NCBI RefSeq assembly: GCF_025144145.1
Contig: NZ_CP083546.1
Span: 1,008,501-1,072,500 of the forward strand
Reading direction: 5' to 3'
Length of the DNA: 64,000 nucleotides
DNA from: Leisingera sp. M658
Lineage (GTDB): Bacteria; Pseudomonadota; Alphaproteobacteria; Rhodobacterales; Rhodobacteraceae
Positions 26,042 to 35,104 of this stretch are shown in pieces. The number at the start of each line of letters is the position of its first letter. Position 1 is the first letter of the stretch. The position numbers were made by a program, and so were the translations under genes. The notes beneath the pieces are model-generated. The model was not told the DNA's origin, did no database searches, and worked only from the letters and a program-made list of their open reading frames with translations.

Positions 26042-26704
26042 ATGATCAAACGCCTTGTTGTGGTGTTCGGTCTGCTGGCAGCCTTTATTCAACCTGCATT
26101 TTCAGAGACGGTTGCTCTTCCAGTGCCAGAGAATGCACATAAAAGCAGTTACGGTGATGGCTGGGAATGCAACCGGTCTTACCGGGTGGTCGGCAGCGCC
26201 TGCATAGCCGTCGTTGTTCCGCAAAATGCCTACCCCACACACAGAAGCTATGGTCCCGGGTGGGAATGCTCACACGGGTTCATTGAGGCCGAAGGGGCGT
26301 CCTGTGCTAAAGTGTTTGTGCCCGAAGGCGGGTATCTTGCCCCCTCAGGAACTCGGTGGAACTGCCTGCGCGGTTATAGAAAGATCGACGATTTCTGCCA
26401 GAAAATAGTTCTGCCGCCTGACGCCTATCTGACCAACAGCACACACGGGCCAAGCTGGCTTTGCGACCGCGGTTTCGAAGCTAAAGGCGGCGCCTGCGCA
26501 GTTATCGAAGTTCCAGAACACGCCTTCCTGAATGCGTCGGCTTATGGCCGGCAGTGGAAATGCGAGCGCGGCTACGCAGTGTCTGGTGACCACTGTATCC
26601 TGATTGAACTGCCGGAAAATGCACATCTTGCCAGGACGGGTAACCGTTGGGAGTGCAACAAGAATTTTCAGCAGAAGAAAGGCCGCTGTGTTCTGAACAA
26701 CTAG
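26042..26704 (+). CDS. Secreted protein of six two-cysteine repeats
   Basis: The ATG at 26042 starts a clean signal peptide (MIKRLVVVFGLLAAFIQPAF, cut after about residue 22); the frame itself begins at 25949 inside the previous gene. The mature protein is almost wholly six repeats of about 31-34 residues with the pattern (V/I)xxPxxAxLxxxxxGxxWxCxRGYxxxxxxC. The W-x-C-x-R-G-Y core occurs as WECNRSY, WECSHGF, WNCLRGY, WLCDRGF, WKCERGY and WECNKNF. Twelve cysteines, two per repeat, suggest one disulphide per unit in the periplasm or outside. I know no function for this repeat. Its ribosome site is weak. Confidence 0.65.
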   Translation: MIKRLVVVFGLLAAFIQPAFSETVALPVPENAHKSSYGDGWECNRSYRVVGSACIAVVVPQNAYPTHRSYGPGWECSHGFIEAEGASCAKVFVPEGGYLAPSGTRWNCLRGYRKIDDFCQKIVLPPDAYLTNSTHGPSWLCDRGFEAKGGACAVIEVPEHAFLNASAYGRQWKCERGYAVSGDHCILIELPENAHLARTGNRWECNKNFQQKKGRCVLNN

Positions 26705-26795
26705 GCGCCGCACCTCCGGCTGCCGGCTTGGCAGCATCAATTCCTGCATCAAGAGCACCAATGCCCTGAACGCGGGCCTCTCAGAAGGAAATTCC

Positions 26796-27986
26796 ATGGA
26801 AACCGCAGTCAACGCGGGAAGGCCGGTATGGCAAAATGCCAGCGGTCCGCAACTACGATTATCTGAACGCTCTCAGAAACCTGGCGGTTCCCCCGCCGCT
26901 CGCCCCCCCACCGCAATCGTGTATTGCGAAGGGAATTTCGCACGTGTCGACGGCAAGACAGCAAACGGGCTTGTCCGGCACTCACAAGCCTATCGCATAC
27001 TCTCGGTGGTCGACAGTGATCACGCAGGAGGTGACAGCGGGCAGATCCTTGACGGCGCCCCGAACCACATTCCAGTCTTTGGCGATCTTGAAACGGCAGT
27101 TACTCACGAGGCCGTCATTCCTGACACGCTGATCTATGGGATGGCTCCGTCAGACGGAAAACTTTCGGCAGATGACCGCCGTGTTGTGCTGGATGCAGTT
27201 TCTTTAGGGATGAACATTGTCAGCGGGCTGCATGAATACCTCAGTGACGATCCGGAGATCGCCCTGGCAGCCAAATCGCGCAGTGTTTCCCTTCGCGATA
27301 TCCGCAAACCGCGGAGCAGCAAGGACATGCGTCTGTTTGACGGCAGTGTCGCGAATGTGAGGGCAATCCGTATTGCTGTGCTGGGAACCGATTGTGCGAT
27401 TGGTAAGCGGACGACGGCAACGCTTCTCGCCCGCGAACTGAATGCGCAAGGGATCAAGACTGTCCTGGTGGGCACCGGTCAGACCGGCCTAATGCAGGGT
27501 GCCAAATACGGCGTGGCAATGGACGCGGTGCCGCCGCAATTCTGCTGCGGGGAACTTGAAGGGGCCATTGTCGCGGCATCTGAAGGTGAACAGCCTTATG
27601 TCATTCTGATCGAAGGCCAGGGCGCACTCAGCCATCCGGCATTCTGCACGTCTGCATTCATTCTGCGCGGCAGCCAGCCGGACGCGGTGATCCTTCAGCA
27701 CGCACCCATGCGGGCGCACCGTTGCGACTTTCCAAACATGGCAATGCCTGATCCCGGTGACGAGATCGCTTTGATAGAAGCCTTCGCGACCACAAAGGTG
27801 ATCGGCGTCACACTCAATCACGAGGGGATGACGGACGCCGGACTCACTGCCGCGATCAAGGAACATGCCGGTACCTTGGGCCTTCCTGTCAGCGATGCCC
27901 TCAGCCGTCCCGCGGCGCATCTTGCCGAAATTGTCCTGTCCGCATACCCCCGGTTGCGGCTGATGCCTGTTGCGGCAGCGTTATGA
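26796..27986 (+). CDS. DUF1611-family (DgcN-like) P-loop protein
   Basis: 396 residues after AGAAGGAAATTCC. The N-terminal domain ends with FGDLETAV and a LHEYLSDDPEI stretch. The C-terminal domain has the P-loop-like IAVLGTDCAIGKRTTATLLA and the GTGQTGLMQGAKYGV and LIEGQGALSHPA motifs of DUF1611. Members such as DgcN work with a partner in D-amino-acid metabolism. Here the gene overlaps a PLP-type racemase by four bases, which supports a role in amino-acid stereochemistry. The reaction is not certain. Confidence 0.78.
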   Translation: METAVNAGRPVWQNASGPQLRLSERSQKPGGSPAARPPTAIVYCEGNFARVDGKTANGLVRHSQAYRILSVVDSDHAGGDSGQILDGAPNHIPVFGDLETAVTHEAVIPDTLIYGMAPSDGKLSADDRRVVLDAVSLGMNIVSGLHEYLSDDPEIALAAKSRSVSLRDIRKPRSSKDMRLFDGSVANVRAIRIAVLGTDCAIGKRTTATLLARELNAQGIKTVLVGTGQTGLMQGAKYGVAMDAVPPQFCCGELEGAIVAASEGEQPYVILIEGQGALSHPAFCTSAFILRGSQPDAVILQHAPMRAHRCDFPNMAMPDPGDEIALIEAFATTKVIGVTLNHEGMTDAGLTAAIKEHAGTLGLPVSDALSRPAAHLAEIVLSAYPRLRLMPVAAAL

Positions 27987-29104
27987 CCGCACCGCGTATC
28001 AAAATTGACCTGCACAAAATCCGCGACAACACGCGATGTCTTGTTGAGCGTCTGAAACCGCTCGGAATTACCGTCACAGGGGTCACAAAAGGCGTGTGCG
28101 GTCACCCTGGCATTGCAAGGGCGATGCTGGACGGCGGCGCGATCGGATTGGCAGATGCGCGGCTTGCAAATGTAAGACGCATGCGTAAAGCAGGGCTGAC
28201 CTGTCCGATCCTGATGATCCGGACCCCAATGCTGAGCCAGGCCGGGCAAATCGTCGAAACTTGTGAAGCAAGCTGTAATACAGAGACCAGCGTTATTGCA
28301 AAGCTTGCCGCTGCGGCCCTGCGCAGAGGCATTCGTCACGAGATAATTCTGATGGTGGAAATGGGGGATGGGCGGGAAGGCATCATGCCTGAGGATTTGA
28401 CGGATGCTGCCCTTCACGTCACCAGGACGCCGGGTGTGCTTCTCAAAGGTATTGGCGCAAATTTCGCCTGTCTGGCTGGTGCAGCCCCCACCTCCGGGAT
28501 GTTGGCGGCACTCTCAACCCTTGCTGATGACATTGAGCAGATGTGCGGCCCCTTCGCCGAAGTGGTTTCCGGGGGCAGTTCCGCAAACCTGCCATGGGCA
28601 TTCGATGGCGGGGCGGCAGGGCGGATCAACAATTTGCGCATAGGCGAGGCCATCCTGCTGGGCACTGACCCTGTTTCGGGGCATCCGATCAGCGGGCTTC
28701 ATACAGATGCTTTCACGCTGCTGGCTGAGGTGATCGAGACGAAAATCAAATCAAAGCCGGTACCGCTGAAATTATCCGACCCGGCCCTCTCGGCGCTGAG
28801 CCTGGTGCCAGGCAATCATTGGACAACCCGCTCGATCCTGGCCCTCGGACTGCAAGATACCGACCCTGCAGGGCTGACCTTTCCAGCAGCTGTTACCTTT
28901 GCCGGTGCGACCAGCGATCACATTGTGGTTGAGACGACCAATTGCCCCCTTCGCATCGGCGGCGAGATGTCGTTGCAAATGAGCTACAGCGCCCTTGTGC
29001 GCGCCATGGCAGCCTCCGGTGTTTCGAAGGTTCTACACAGAAACAGAACATTGACAGAAGGTGCCGCCGGTAGCCGCAATGACCGGCTTCCTGAGTTTTT
29101 TTGA
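27983..29104 (+). CDS. Alanine-racemase-fold amino-acid racemase (Orr/YhfX-like)
   Basis: 373 residues with the PLP-barrel N-terminus of this group: RIKIDLHKIRDN followed by VTGVTKGVCGHPG, where the lysine is the PLP anchor. Then come LADARLANVRRMRKAG, ILMVEMGDGREGI and the phosphate-binding VVSGGSSANLPWA. The family includes ornithine racemase and uncharacterised YhfX proteins. ATGA overlap with the DUF1611 gene shows co-translation. Confidence 0.78.
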   Translation: MTAPRIKIDLHKIRDNTRCLVERLKPLGITVTGVTKGVCGHPGIARAMLDGGAIGLADARLANVRRMRKAGLTCPILMIRTPMLSQAGQIVETCEASCNTETSVIAKLAAAALRRGIRHEIILMVEMGDGREGIMPEDLTDAALHVTRTPGVLLKGIGANFACLAGAAPTSGMLAALSTLADDIEQMCGPFAEVVSGGSSANLPWAFDGGAAGRINNLRIGEAILLGTDPVSGHPISGLHTDAFTLLAEVIETKIKSKPVPLKLSDPALSALSLVPGNHWTTRSILALGLQDTDPAGLTFPAAVTFAGATSDHIVVETTNCPLRIGGEMSLQMSYSALVRAMAASGVSKVLHRNRTLTEGAAGSRNDRLPEFF

Positions 29105-29288
29105 TCCTGGCGTTTCCTTAACAGCATTGCTCCAAACCGCGATCAGAGGCCTCCTTCTGCGGCGCTCCGTAGTAAATGGTGCAGTGAATGCCTATATTGA
29201 TGACAATTGCGCATTTTTCCGTGCCTCGCCGCTGGCATGAAAATGGCTCCGGCCGTCAGGCGATCGCAACATCTCTCTCAAAGACCGG

Positions 29289-29483
29289 ATGGCTCATGTG
29301 GCGGCCTTGCCGGAACCAAAGCCATCTGCAGCTTTGAAAGCTGTGGCGGACTTCGGGCGTCTTTCAAAACCCCGGAAACGCCCAATCCTGCCGCTTGGAG
29401 GTCAGGGAAACATTCAAGCGGCGGAGACATACACGCTATGGGCCGCGCAAATACAGCTTAGCAGCAGAGGAGAGATAAATTAA
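29289..29483 (+). CDS. Possible small ORF coupled to the 136-aa gene
   Basis: 64 codons ending in TAATG shared with the next start. The product (MAHVAALPEPKPSAALKAVA...) is basic with no known motif and no clear ribosome site. The rest of 29105-29482 shows nothing else. Confidence 0.3.
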   Translation: MAHVAALPEPKPSAALKAVADFGRLSKPRKRPILPLGGQGNIQAAETYTLWAAQIQLSSRGEIN

Positions 29484-29893
29484 TGGATCAGCTCAGCAGC
29501 AGGACCGTCGCAGTATTTTCCCGATCCTTCACCTTGCCGGGTTTTGATGAGGCACTCCCCGCTGGTGAATATGATATTGAAACCGAATTATCCGCGCCTC
29601 CTGACCACCTGGATCCTCAAGCCTGGAAGGCTTCGGTTCTGGTGCATCTGCATCCCCGGAAATCACATCCTGGTCTGGCGAGGAGCCTGACCGTTTCATT
29701 GGCGGATCTCGACAGTGCCCGGGCCAAAGACAAGCTTTCTGGAAAAGAACTGTCGACGTTCCTCTTCGAGGAAATGCTAGCCGATCCGATGGTGCGCCTT
29801 GTTATGCAATCCGACGGTGTCTCCGAAGCTCAGATCCGGCACCTTTACTCTGGTTTGGGAATATCAGAGCCGGATGGCGAACGGCATGACTAG
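29483..29893 (+). CDS. Small hypothetical protein (136 aa), related to the 25282 product
   Basis: GAGGAGAG lies nine bases before the ATG. The first 30 residues (AVFSRSFTLPGFDEALPAG) match the pattern of the 92-aa protein. A further helical half contains KELSTFLFEEMLADPMVRLV. It is soluble and I know of no function. Confidence 0.6.
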   Translation: MDQLSSRTVAVFSRSFTLPGFDEALPAGEYDIETELSAPPDHLDPQAWKASVLVHLHPRKSHPGLARSLTVSLADLDSARAKDKLSGKELSTFLFEEMLADPMVRLVMQSDGVSEAQIRHLYSGLGISEPDGERHD

Positions 29894-29949
29894 CAGTTTG
29901 AGTACAGACGGCAAAAGGAGCGGCTCTTAATGATGGAGGCAGGCCAATC

Positions 29950-30144
29950 ATGACCAATACCGGCCAAAATGAAGTATTCGTGGCTCCGGCCCGCGAAGAC
30001 GTGCCGCGGGAGCGCCAGTGCCTTCGCTGCAACACCGCGTTCTGGAGTGAAGGGTTCGGTGAGCGGATCTGCCGACGCTGCAAAGCGTCGAATGCATGGC
30101 GCAACGCCGTTCCAGTAAAGTCCGGTTCACCTCGCCGTTACTGA
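29950..30144 (+). CDS. Small zinc-ribbon-like protein (64 aa)
   Basis: GGAGGCAGGCC precedes the ATG. Two CxxC pairs (QCLRCNTAFWSEG and RICRRCKASNAW) form a probable zinc ribbon of a type common as tiny proteins in alphaproteobacteria. Nucleic-acid or protein binding is likely; no specific role is known to me. Confidence 0.6.
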   Translation: MTNTGQNEVFVAPAREDVPRERQCLRCNTAFWSEGFGERICRRCKASNAWRNAVPVKSGSPRRY

Positions 30145-30257
30145 ATGTTCCAGTTAATGACAACTTTCTTGTGCTTGCTTCGGGCTTTGTGAGAAAAGGT
30201 GAAGGTCTGCTTCGACGATTTCGGGGCGACTATTAGGCGTCTGTTCCGTCCCGATTC

Positions 30258-31790
30258 TGTTGAAAAACAACGTGTTGCTGGCGCAGAAAGTAGCGTCTGA
30301 AACAGAGTGCGGGCGCCTTTCTGATCACGCTTTGCGGGTTTGCTGCGGTGCAGGAAAGATCTTGGCCAGTTTGCGGAGGTTTTGAGCGGTTGCGGCGAGT
30401 AGGAATTCGTCATTTTCGCCGCATGGGCCACGTAATCGGAGCCGTCCGAGGCCAAGGATGCGTTTGAGATGGGCGAAGAGCATCTCGATCTTCTTTCGCA
30501 GCTTCATCGAGATTCCGTATTGTTTGGTCTTTGCAATATCGCGTGCAATCTGACGGGCGTCTTCGTGTTCTTCCCGGGTGATGGAACGGAAGTCCATGCT
30601 GGGGCAACAACGGGCCTTTGATGGGCATGATTGGCAGGTGAGCTTGAGCGCCCGGTATTTTGCGACACCTTTGCCGGTTGGTCCCCTGTTTGGATCGGAG
30701 TAGTTACGGCGGAACTGCTTCAGTTCCTGACCTTCGGGGCAGATGTATTGATTGTTCTCAGCATCCCATTCGAAGTCAGCCCGTGTCCAGGTTCCATCTG
30801 TCCGGCCAGCCCTGTCGATAACTGGAATATGTGGCGCGATTTTGCGACCCACCAGCCAGCCCAACATCGGGCCGGAGCCGTATGCCGTGTCCGCAATGAT
30901 CCGTTCCGGGTGCTGGCCAAACCCGCCTTTGACCCGATCCAGCATCGTGCGGACAGCACCCGCTTCTGCCTTTCTGATCGACCGGGTCGCTTCGACGTCC
31001 ACGATGATGCTGTGATCTGTGCCGATGAGATAGTTGGTGGAATAGGCAAAGAACGCAGGGCCTTTGCGGGCTGCTGTCCATTGGCTGGACGGGCCGGAAT
31101 GGGACGTGAACTTTGGTTCGGCCTTTGTTGCTGCGCCAAAAGCCGCGTCGTCCAGTGCGCCGAGATACTCGCGCACGGCACGGGGTGCGTCGTCGGGGGT
31201 GATGGTGCCGTGATCCCAATCTTCCTTGGGTGTCGAGTTTTGTTTGTTCGCGTCCGCTTCAATCAAACTGGCATCCGCTGCAAAGCGCTGGCCGCTGACC
31301 AGTCCTTCGGCGATGCTACACGCCGCCGTCGCTTCCAACAAGCGGCGTAACAGATTGCTTTCTCGGAACCTACCGTGCCTGTTCTTAGAGAAGGTGGAAT
31401 GATCCGGCACAGCATCCGTCAGATCGCGGCGGCAAAACCAGTGATACGCCAGGTTCAGATGCACCTCTTCACACAAACGCCGTTCAGGCCGAATGCCCAA
31501 ACAATAGCCAACCAATAGCATTCGGGTCAGCAACTCCGGATCAATCGGAGGGCGGCCTGTATGGCTGTAGAAATCAGCCAGATACTGACGGATGTCGCTC
31601 AGATCGACGATGCGGTCAATGGACCGCAATAGGTGATCTTGAGGGACATGACCCTCAATGGAGAACTCGTAGAATAGCGCACCTTGCGCTTCCTGCCTCG
31701 GTCCCAACATGATCAATCCCTCCGCTCGATACGGGAATTGAAGCAGCAGTTCATGTGTCAATCAAGAAAGAGCTTTTCAACGAAACAGGC
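30258..31790. mobile_element. IS1182-family insertion sequence (approximate ends)
   Basis: The transposase gene is flanked by similar inverted words: CTGTTGAAAAACAAC near 30258 and, on the minus strand near 31790, CTGTTTCGTTGAAAAGC. These may be the terminal inverted repeats; the exact ends and any target duplication were not established. Confidence 0.45.
30325..31710 (-). CDS. IS1182-family transposase
   Basis: Apparently intact, 461 residues from the ATG at 31710 (MLGPRQEAQG); the frame extends to 31761. It begins with the usual HVPQDHLLRSID and SHTGRPPIDPELLTRMLLVG segments. DDE-type residues are probably in AADASLIEADA, RIIADTAYGSG and the C-terminal YGISMKLRKKIEMLFAHLK. A CxxC...CC zinc-like segment lies at TCQSCPSKARCCP. 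It is the only transposase in the window that looks complete in one frame. Confidence 0.85.
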   Translation of the reverse strand: MLGPRQEAQGALFYEFSIEGHVPQDHLLRSIDRIVDLSDIRQYLADFYSHTGRPPIDPELLTRMLLVGYCLGIRPERRLCEEVHLNLAYHWFCRRDLTDAVPDHSTFSKNRHGRFRESNLLRRLLEATAACSIAEGLVSGQRFAADASLIEADANKQNSTPKEDWDHGTITPDDAPRAVREYLGALDDAAFGAATKAEPKFTSHSGPSSQWTAARKGPAFFAYSTNYLIGTDHSIIVDVEATRSIRKAEAGAVRTMLDRVKGGFGQHPERIIADTAYGSGPMLGWLVGRKIAPHIPVIDRAGRTDGTWTRADFEWDAENNQYICPEGQELKQFRRNYSDPNRGPTGKGVAKYRALKLTCQSCPSKARCCPSMDFRSITREEHEDARQIARDIAKTKQYGISMKLRKKIEMLFAHLKRILGLGRLRLRGPCGENDEFLLAATAQNLRKLAKIFPAPQQTRKA

Positions 31791-31806
31791 TGCCTGGCGT
31801 CATTGC

Positions 31807-31842
31807 AATTTTTCGCTGCGCGCGCTCGCAGCGCAAATTTTT
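31807..31842. repeat. Hairpin element, copy 2, in the leader of a recombinase gene
   Basis: TTTTTCGCTGCG and CGCAGCGCAAATTTTT pair across a 6-base loop. It is related in sequence and position of loop to 17436-17467. It lies in a 285-base leader between the IS1182 element and a tyrosine-recombinase gene that is otherwise empty. Confidence 0.45.
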
Positions 31843-32075
31843 CTGCATCTGCGCAGATTCTCGTGCTGCGGCGCGGCGGCGATTCCGGCCATTCGCGCAT
31901 CGCGCAGCATTTTTGGATGTGGGAATTTGCAGGTCGCCGGACAAGGATGAAGCCGCTGCCGCGGCAATGTTACTTGTGGCTGGTGTTCCGCTTTGCGTTT
32001 GGCCGAGTGCATTTTGCGAACTGACGAACCTGTCTGTCGATTGGGATCTTCTCAATCTGATGACAGGAGGGTCCC

Positions 32076-32600
32076 ATGGCGGACGCCAAGACCACGCATT
32101 TGCGTGAACGAATGATCGAAGATATGCGGATCAAAGGGCTGGGCGAGAACTCACAGAAGTCCCATATCCGGGCGGTTCGATACCTTGCCGAGTTCAAAGG
32201 CCGATCACCGGATACTGCGAGCGCCGAAGATCTGCGTGCTTACCAGCTTCACATGTTGAACACGAACGTCACCCCGTCGACCTATAAGGCGCGGCTGGTC
32301 GGGCTGCGGTTCTTTTTCGAAACGACGTGCCAGCGACCGGACATGAAGCAATGCCTGCGTTTCCATACCGAGCCGCGGAAGCTGCCGGTTGTGTTCAGCG
32401 TCGAAGAAGTGTTCGAATTGCTGAGAGTTGCGCCCGGCCCAGGGCTGAAGTACCGCGCGGCGCTGAGCATTTCCTATGGCACCGGGCTCCGTGCGTCCGA
32501 GGTTTGCAATCTCAAAGTCACTGACATCGACAGCGATCGGATGCTGATCAATGTCGGGAATGGCAAAGGCGGGAAGACGAACGGCGCAAACGGCACGTTG
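32076..32600 (+). pseudogene. Tyrosine recombinase (XerC/D type, IS91-associated), 3'-truncated
   Basis: AGGAGGGTCCC precedes the ATG. The product has the SAM-like N-terminal domain (MIEDMRIKGLGENSQKSHIR) and the start of the catalytic domain with SYGTGLRASEVCNLKVTDID, containing the first catalytic arginine, followed by NGKGGK. After about 32600 the frame runs into foreign sequence and stops at 32675, so the H-x-x-R and tyrosine boxes are lost. Integrases of this type accompany IS91-like elements. It was probably cut by arrival of the IS3 element. Confidence 0.7.
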
Positions 32601-32784
32601 CTTGCAACCTGCCCGTCACGTTTGACGCTGATCAAGATTGTGCCCGGGTGGCTGAGGAACTCTTTAGCAAGTTGAGCGGTTTCTTCGCCTTCTGTTTCTC
32701 CAAACGCCAGTCTGTGGACTTCCAAGTCTGGTCTTCCCCCACTGAAGTGGTCCTCCGCTATGTTTAGGAAAACGGCGGAATACC

Positions 32785-33101
32785 ATGGCCAACAAACGGC
32801 CAAAGCCCGAGGAGATTGTCACGAAGTTACGGCAAGTTGAGGTTCTGACTGGGCAAGGTATGCCGCGTCTGGATGCGATCCGTCAGATTGGTGTGACTGA
32901 ACAGACGTCTTATCGCTGGAAGATCGAAGCATCGCAGCGCCATTGGTTCAAGCGTGATGCTGAGGGTACGGTGGAATGGGCACGGACCAGCTGAAAGAAC
33001 TGAAGCGTCTTCAGAAGGAAAATGAACGGCTGAGAAAGGCGGTGTCTGACTTGACGCTGGACAAGTTGATTTTGGCGGAAGCTGCGAAGGGAAACTTCTA
33101 A
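32785..33101 (+). pseudogene. IS3-family orfA, disrupted
   Basis: It starts MANKRPKPEEIVTKLRQVEV and keeps the helix-turn-helix IRQIGVTEQTSYRW. A foreign stretch (about 32921-32972) then shifts the frame, and the normal tail MGTDQLKELKRLQKENERL...LILAEAAKGNF appears in another frame to the TAA at 33099-33101. Confidence 0.7.
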
Positions 33102-33988
33102 GCCCCGCTCGCCGCCGCGCTTGCATTGATCGCGTTCGTGCTGAACTGCACATCCCGGAGCGCCGGGCATGCCGGGTTCTGAGACAGCATCGATCCACGC
33201 AGCGCAAAGTGCCAGTAGGCCGCGCTGATGAAGAACGATTGGCTGCCGGCATGATCGAGCAGGCGGGACAATACGGTCGATATGGCTATCGTCGGATTGC
33301 GGCTTTGCTGAGGGACGCTGGCTGGCATGTGAATGACAAGCGGGTCGAAAGGCTGTGGCGGCGAGAGGGGCTGAAAGTACCAATGAAACAGCCGAAAAAG
33401 GGACGGCTCTGGCTGAACGATGGATCGTGTGCGCGTCTTCGGCCACAACGGCGCAGCCATGTCTGGTCATATGACTTCGTGCATTGCCGCACTGACGATG
33501 GAAAAGCCTTCCGGACACTGAACATCATCGACGCGTACAGTCGGGAGTGTCTTGCCATCCGTGTGGATCGCAAGCTGAACTCAGGCACCGTCATCAATGT
33601 CCTGAGCGGCCTGTTCATTCTGCGCGGGGTGCCGTCGTTCATTCGTTCAGACAACAGTCCGGAGTTTGTTGCTCAGGCCGTCCAGAACTGGATCAAGGCT
33701 GTTGGCGCGAAGACCGCATACATCGAACCAGGGTCTCCATGGGAGAACGGATATTGCGAGAGCTTCAACGCACGGTTCAGGGACGAGTTCTTGAACGGCG
33801 AAATCTTCTACAGCCTGCGCGAGGCGCAAATCCTCATCGAAGAATGGAGGAAACACGACAACACCAAACGCCCACATAGTGCTCTGGGCTATCGCCCACC
33901 GGCGCCAATCGCTGCCCGGCAGTTGATTACAGAGCAATCAATGAGAGGGGCGCAAAGTGCATCTTGCGATGGATGCTGCCACGTCTGA
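33098..33988 (+). CDS. IS3-family orfB transposase (DDE), C-terminus altered
   Basis: The frame is open from the orfA stop region, as expected for programmed frameshifting: SPARRRACIDRVRAELHIPE, then GYRRIAALLRDAGW. DDE residues are in HVWSYDFVHCRTDDG (first Asp), FIRSDNSPEF (second Asp; usually GPEF) and WENGYCESFNARFRDEF (Glu). The end after LGYRPPAP is replaced by sequence containing a hairpin repeat (33912-33951). Without an intact orfA the element is probably dead. Confidence 0.7.
   Translation, partial: LSPARRRACIDRVRAELHIPERRACRVLRQHRSTQRKVPVGRADEERLAAGMIEQAGQYGRYGYRRIAALLRDAGWHVNDKRVERLWRREGLKVPMKQPKKGRLWLNDGSCARLRPQRRSHVWSYDFVHCRTDDGKAFRTLNIIDAYSRECLAIRVDRKLNSGTVINVLSGLFILRGVPSFIRSDNSPEFVAQAVQNWIKAVGAKTAYIEPGSPWENGYCESFNARFRDEFLNGEIFYSLREAQILIEEWRKHDNTKRPHSALGYRPPAPIAARQLITEQSMRGAQSASCDGCCHV
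33912..33951 (+). repeat. Variable-stem hairpin element A
   Basis: CTGCCCGGCAG, then stem TTGATT, 7-base loop, stem AATCAA, then TGAGAGGGGC. It sits in the 3' end of the IS3 orfB. Confidence 0.65.
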
Positions 33989-34006
33989 CATCCGTGCTGT
34001 CCCTTG

Positions 34007-34044
34007 TCCGGCAGGCGATTTGCAAAGCAAATTTGAGGAGAGGG
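34007..34044 (+). repeat. Variable-stem hairpin element B
   Basis: TCCGGCAG, then stem ATTTGC, loop AAA, stem GCAAAT, then GAGGAGAGGG. Same layout as element A with a different but self-complementary stem. Confidence 0.6.
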
Positions 34045-34064
34045 AATTCACCCCCAGCCGCGAC

Positions 34065-34109
34065 GGCCCCTCTCGTGGTTATGCTGCGCAAACCACTGCC
34101 GGGCAGTGG
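34065..34109 (-). repeat. Variable-stem hairpin element C (inverted)
   Basis: On the minus strand: CCACTGCCCGGCAG flowing into stem GTGGTT, a 10-base loop, stem AACCAC, then GAGAGGGGCC. It is joined to the 5' side of the IS5 fragment. Confidence 0.65.
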
Positions 34110-34527
34110 ACAGCCCGGTCCTGCCGGAACTGCTCGATCAGAGTCCGAAGGACGAAGAGATCGGCAGCGTGACTGCAGACGGGGCCTATGACACGCGCCG
34201 TTGCCACTCCGCCATCATCAAGCGTGGGCCGTCCCGATTATCCCTATCCGCAAGAATGGCCAGCCGTGGAAAGAAAACTGCCCGGCGGCACAGGTCAGAA
34301 ACGAAACCTTGCGCGCCACCCGGCACTACGGCCGGGCCTTCCGGAAACGCTGGACGGGATACCACGCCCGGAGCCGGGTCGAGGCAAAGATGCGCTGCTT
34401 GAAGGCATTCGGCGAGCGCATAGCCGCAAGAGACCCCGACCGCCAAACCGCTGAAATCCACATCCGCATCGCACTCATCAACCGCTTCAACGCACTCGGT
34501 ACCGCCGAGATCGTCCGCGTCGCCTAA
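34110..34527 (+). mobile_element. IS5-family transposase C-terminal fragment, frameshifted
   Basis: SPVLPELLDQSPKDEEIGSV and TADGAYDTRRCHSAIIKRG occur in one frame. After a slip near 34220, IPIRKNGQPWKENCPA, ATRHYGRAFRKRWTGYHARS and RIALINRFNALGTAEIVRVA follow in another, to the TAA at 34525. The N-terminal part is missing. Confidence 0.75.
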
Positions 34528-34837
34528 GTTCAGAGGGGAAAGGGGGAGCCAGGCCTCAAGAGGGAGTTCTGCAACATGTATAACCGCCCCTTGCGCAAGA
34601 GGTAACTTCAGAGTTGATCTTGGCGCGTCACCGGGTGCTGACATGTACCCGGCCTCGTATGCGGCGTCACACATGCCGCAGGGCCCGTATGGTGTTCGCG
34701 GATCAGACCCCAAATCAAAGCCGCGTGCTCATGGGCACTCTGTTGCACACTGGTTTTCCCGATCCCGTCTCACGACTATTGCGCCAAACTGCTCTTTGCC
34801 CTCTTACGCTCCGGCGCCCTCGCGACCTACCGCTGGC
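34528..34837. other. Stretch between IS5 and IS110 remnants
   Basis: 310 bases with no gene I can support; probably scrambled IS DNA. Confidence 0.35.
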
Positions 34838-34885
34838 TCATGCCACCGCGGCCGGAGATTGGTAGACGCCGCCTCGGGCCATCCG

Positions 34886-34926
34886 CTGCCCGGCAGGGCA
34901 TTGCGCAGCAATGTCCCGAGAGGGGG
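34886..34926 (+). repeat. Variable-stem hairpin element D
   Basis: CTGCCCGGCAG, then stem GGCATTG, loop CGCAG, stem CAATGTCC, then CGAGAGGGGG. It is inserted in the IS110 gene near its end. Confidence 0.65.
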
Positions 34927-35104
34927 CTCAGACGACCCGCGCCATCTTGTTCGCCAGCGCCACCCTCACCAGCACCGGTGGCTTGCGTGACAGCATTCCA
35001 GCCAGCCAGGTGCCCGGCCGGGCCGCAGCATGGACGTGACGTTTGATGATGACGCTGTTGGCGTCAATGATCAGCAACCGCCTGAGAGACCGCTCGCCTA
35101 TCCA

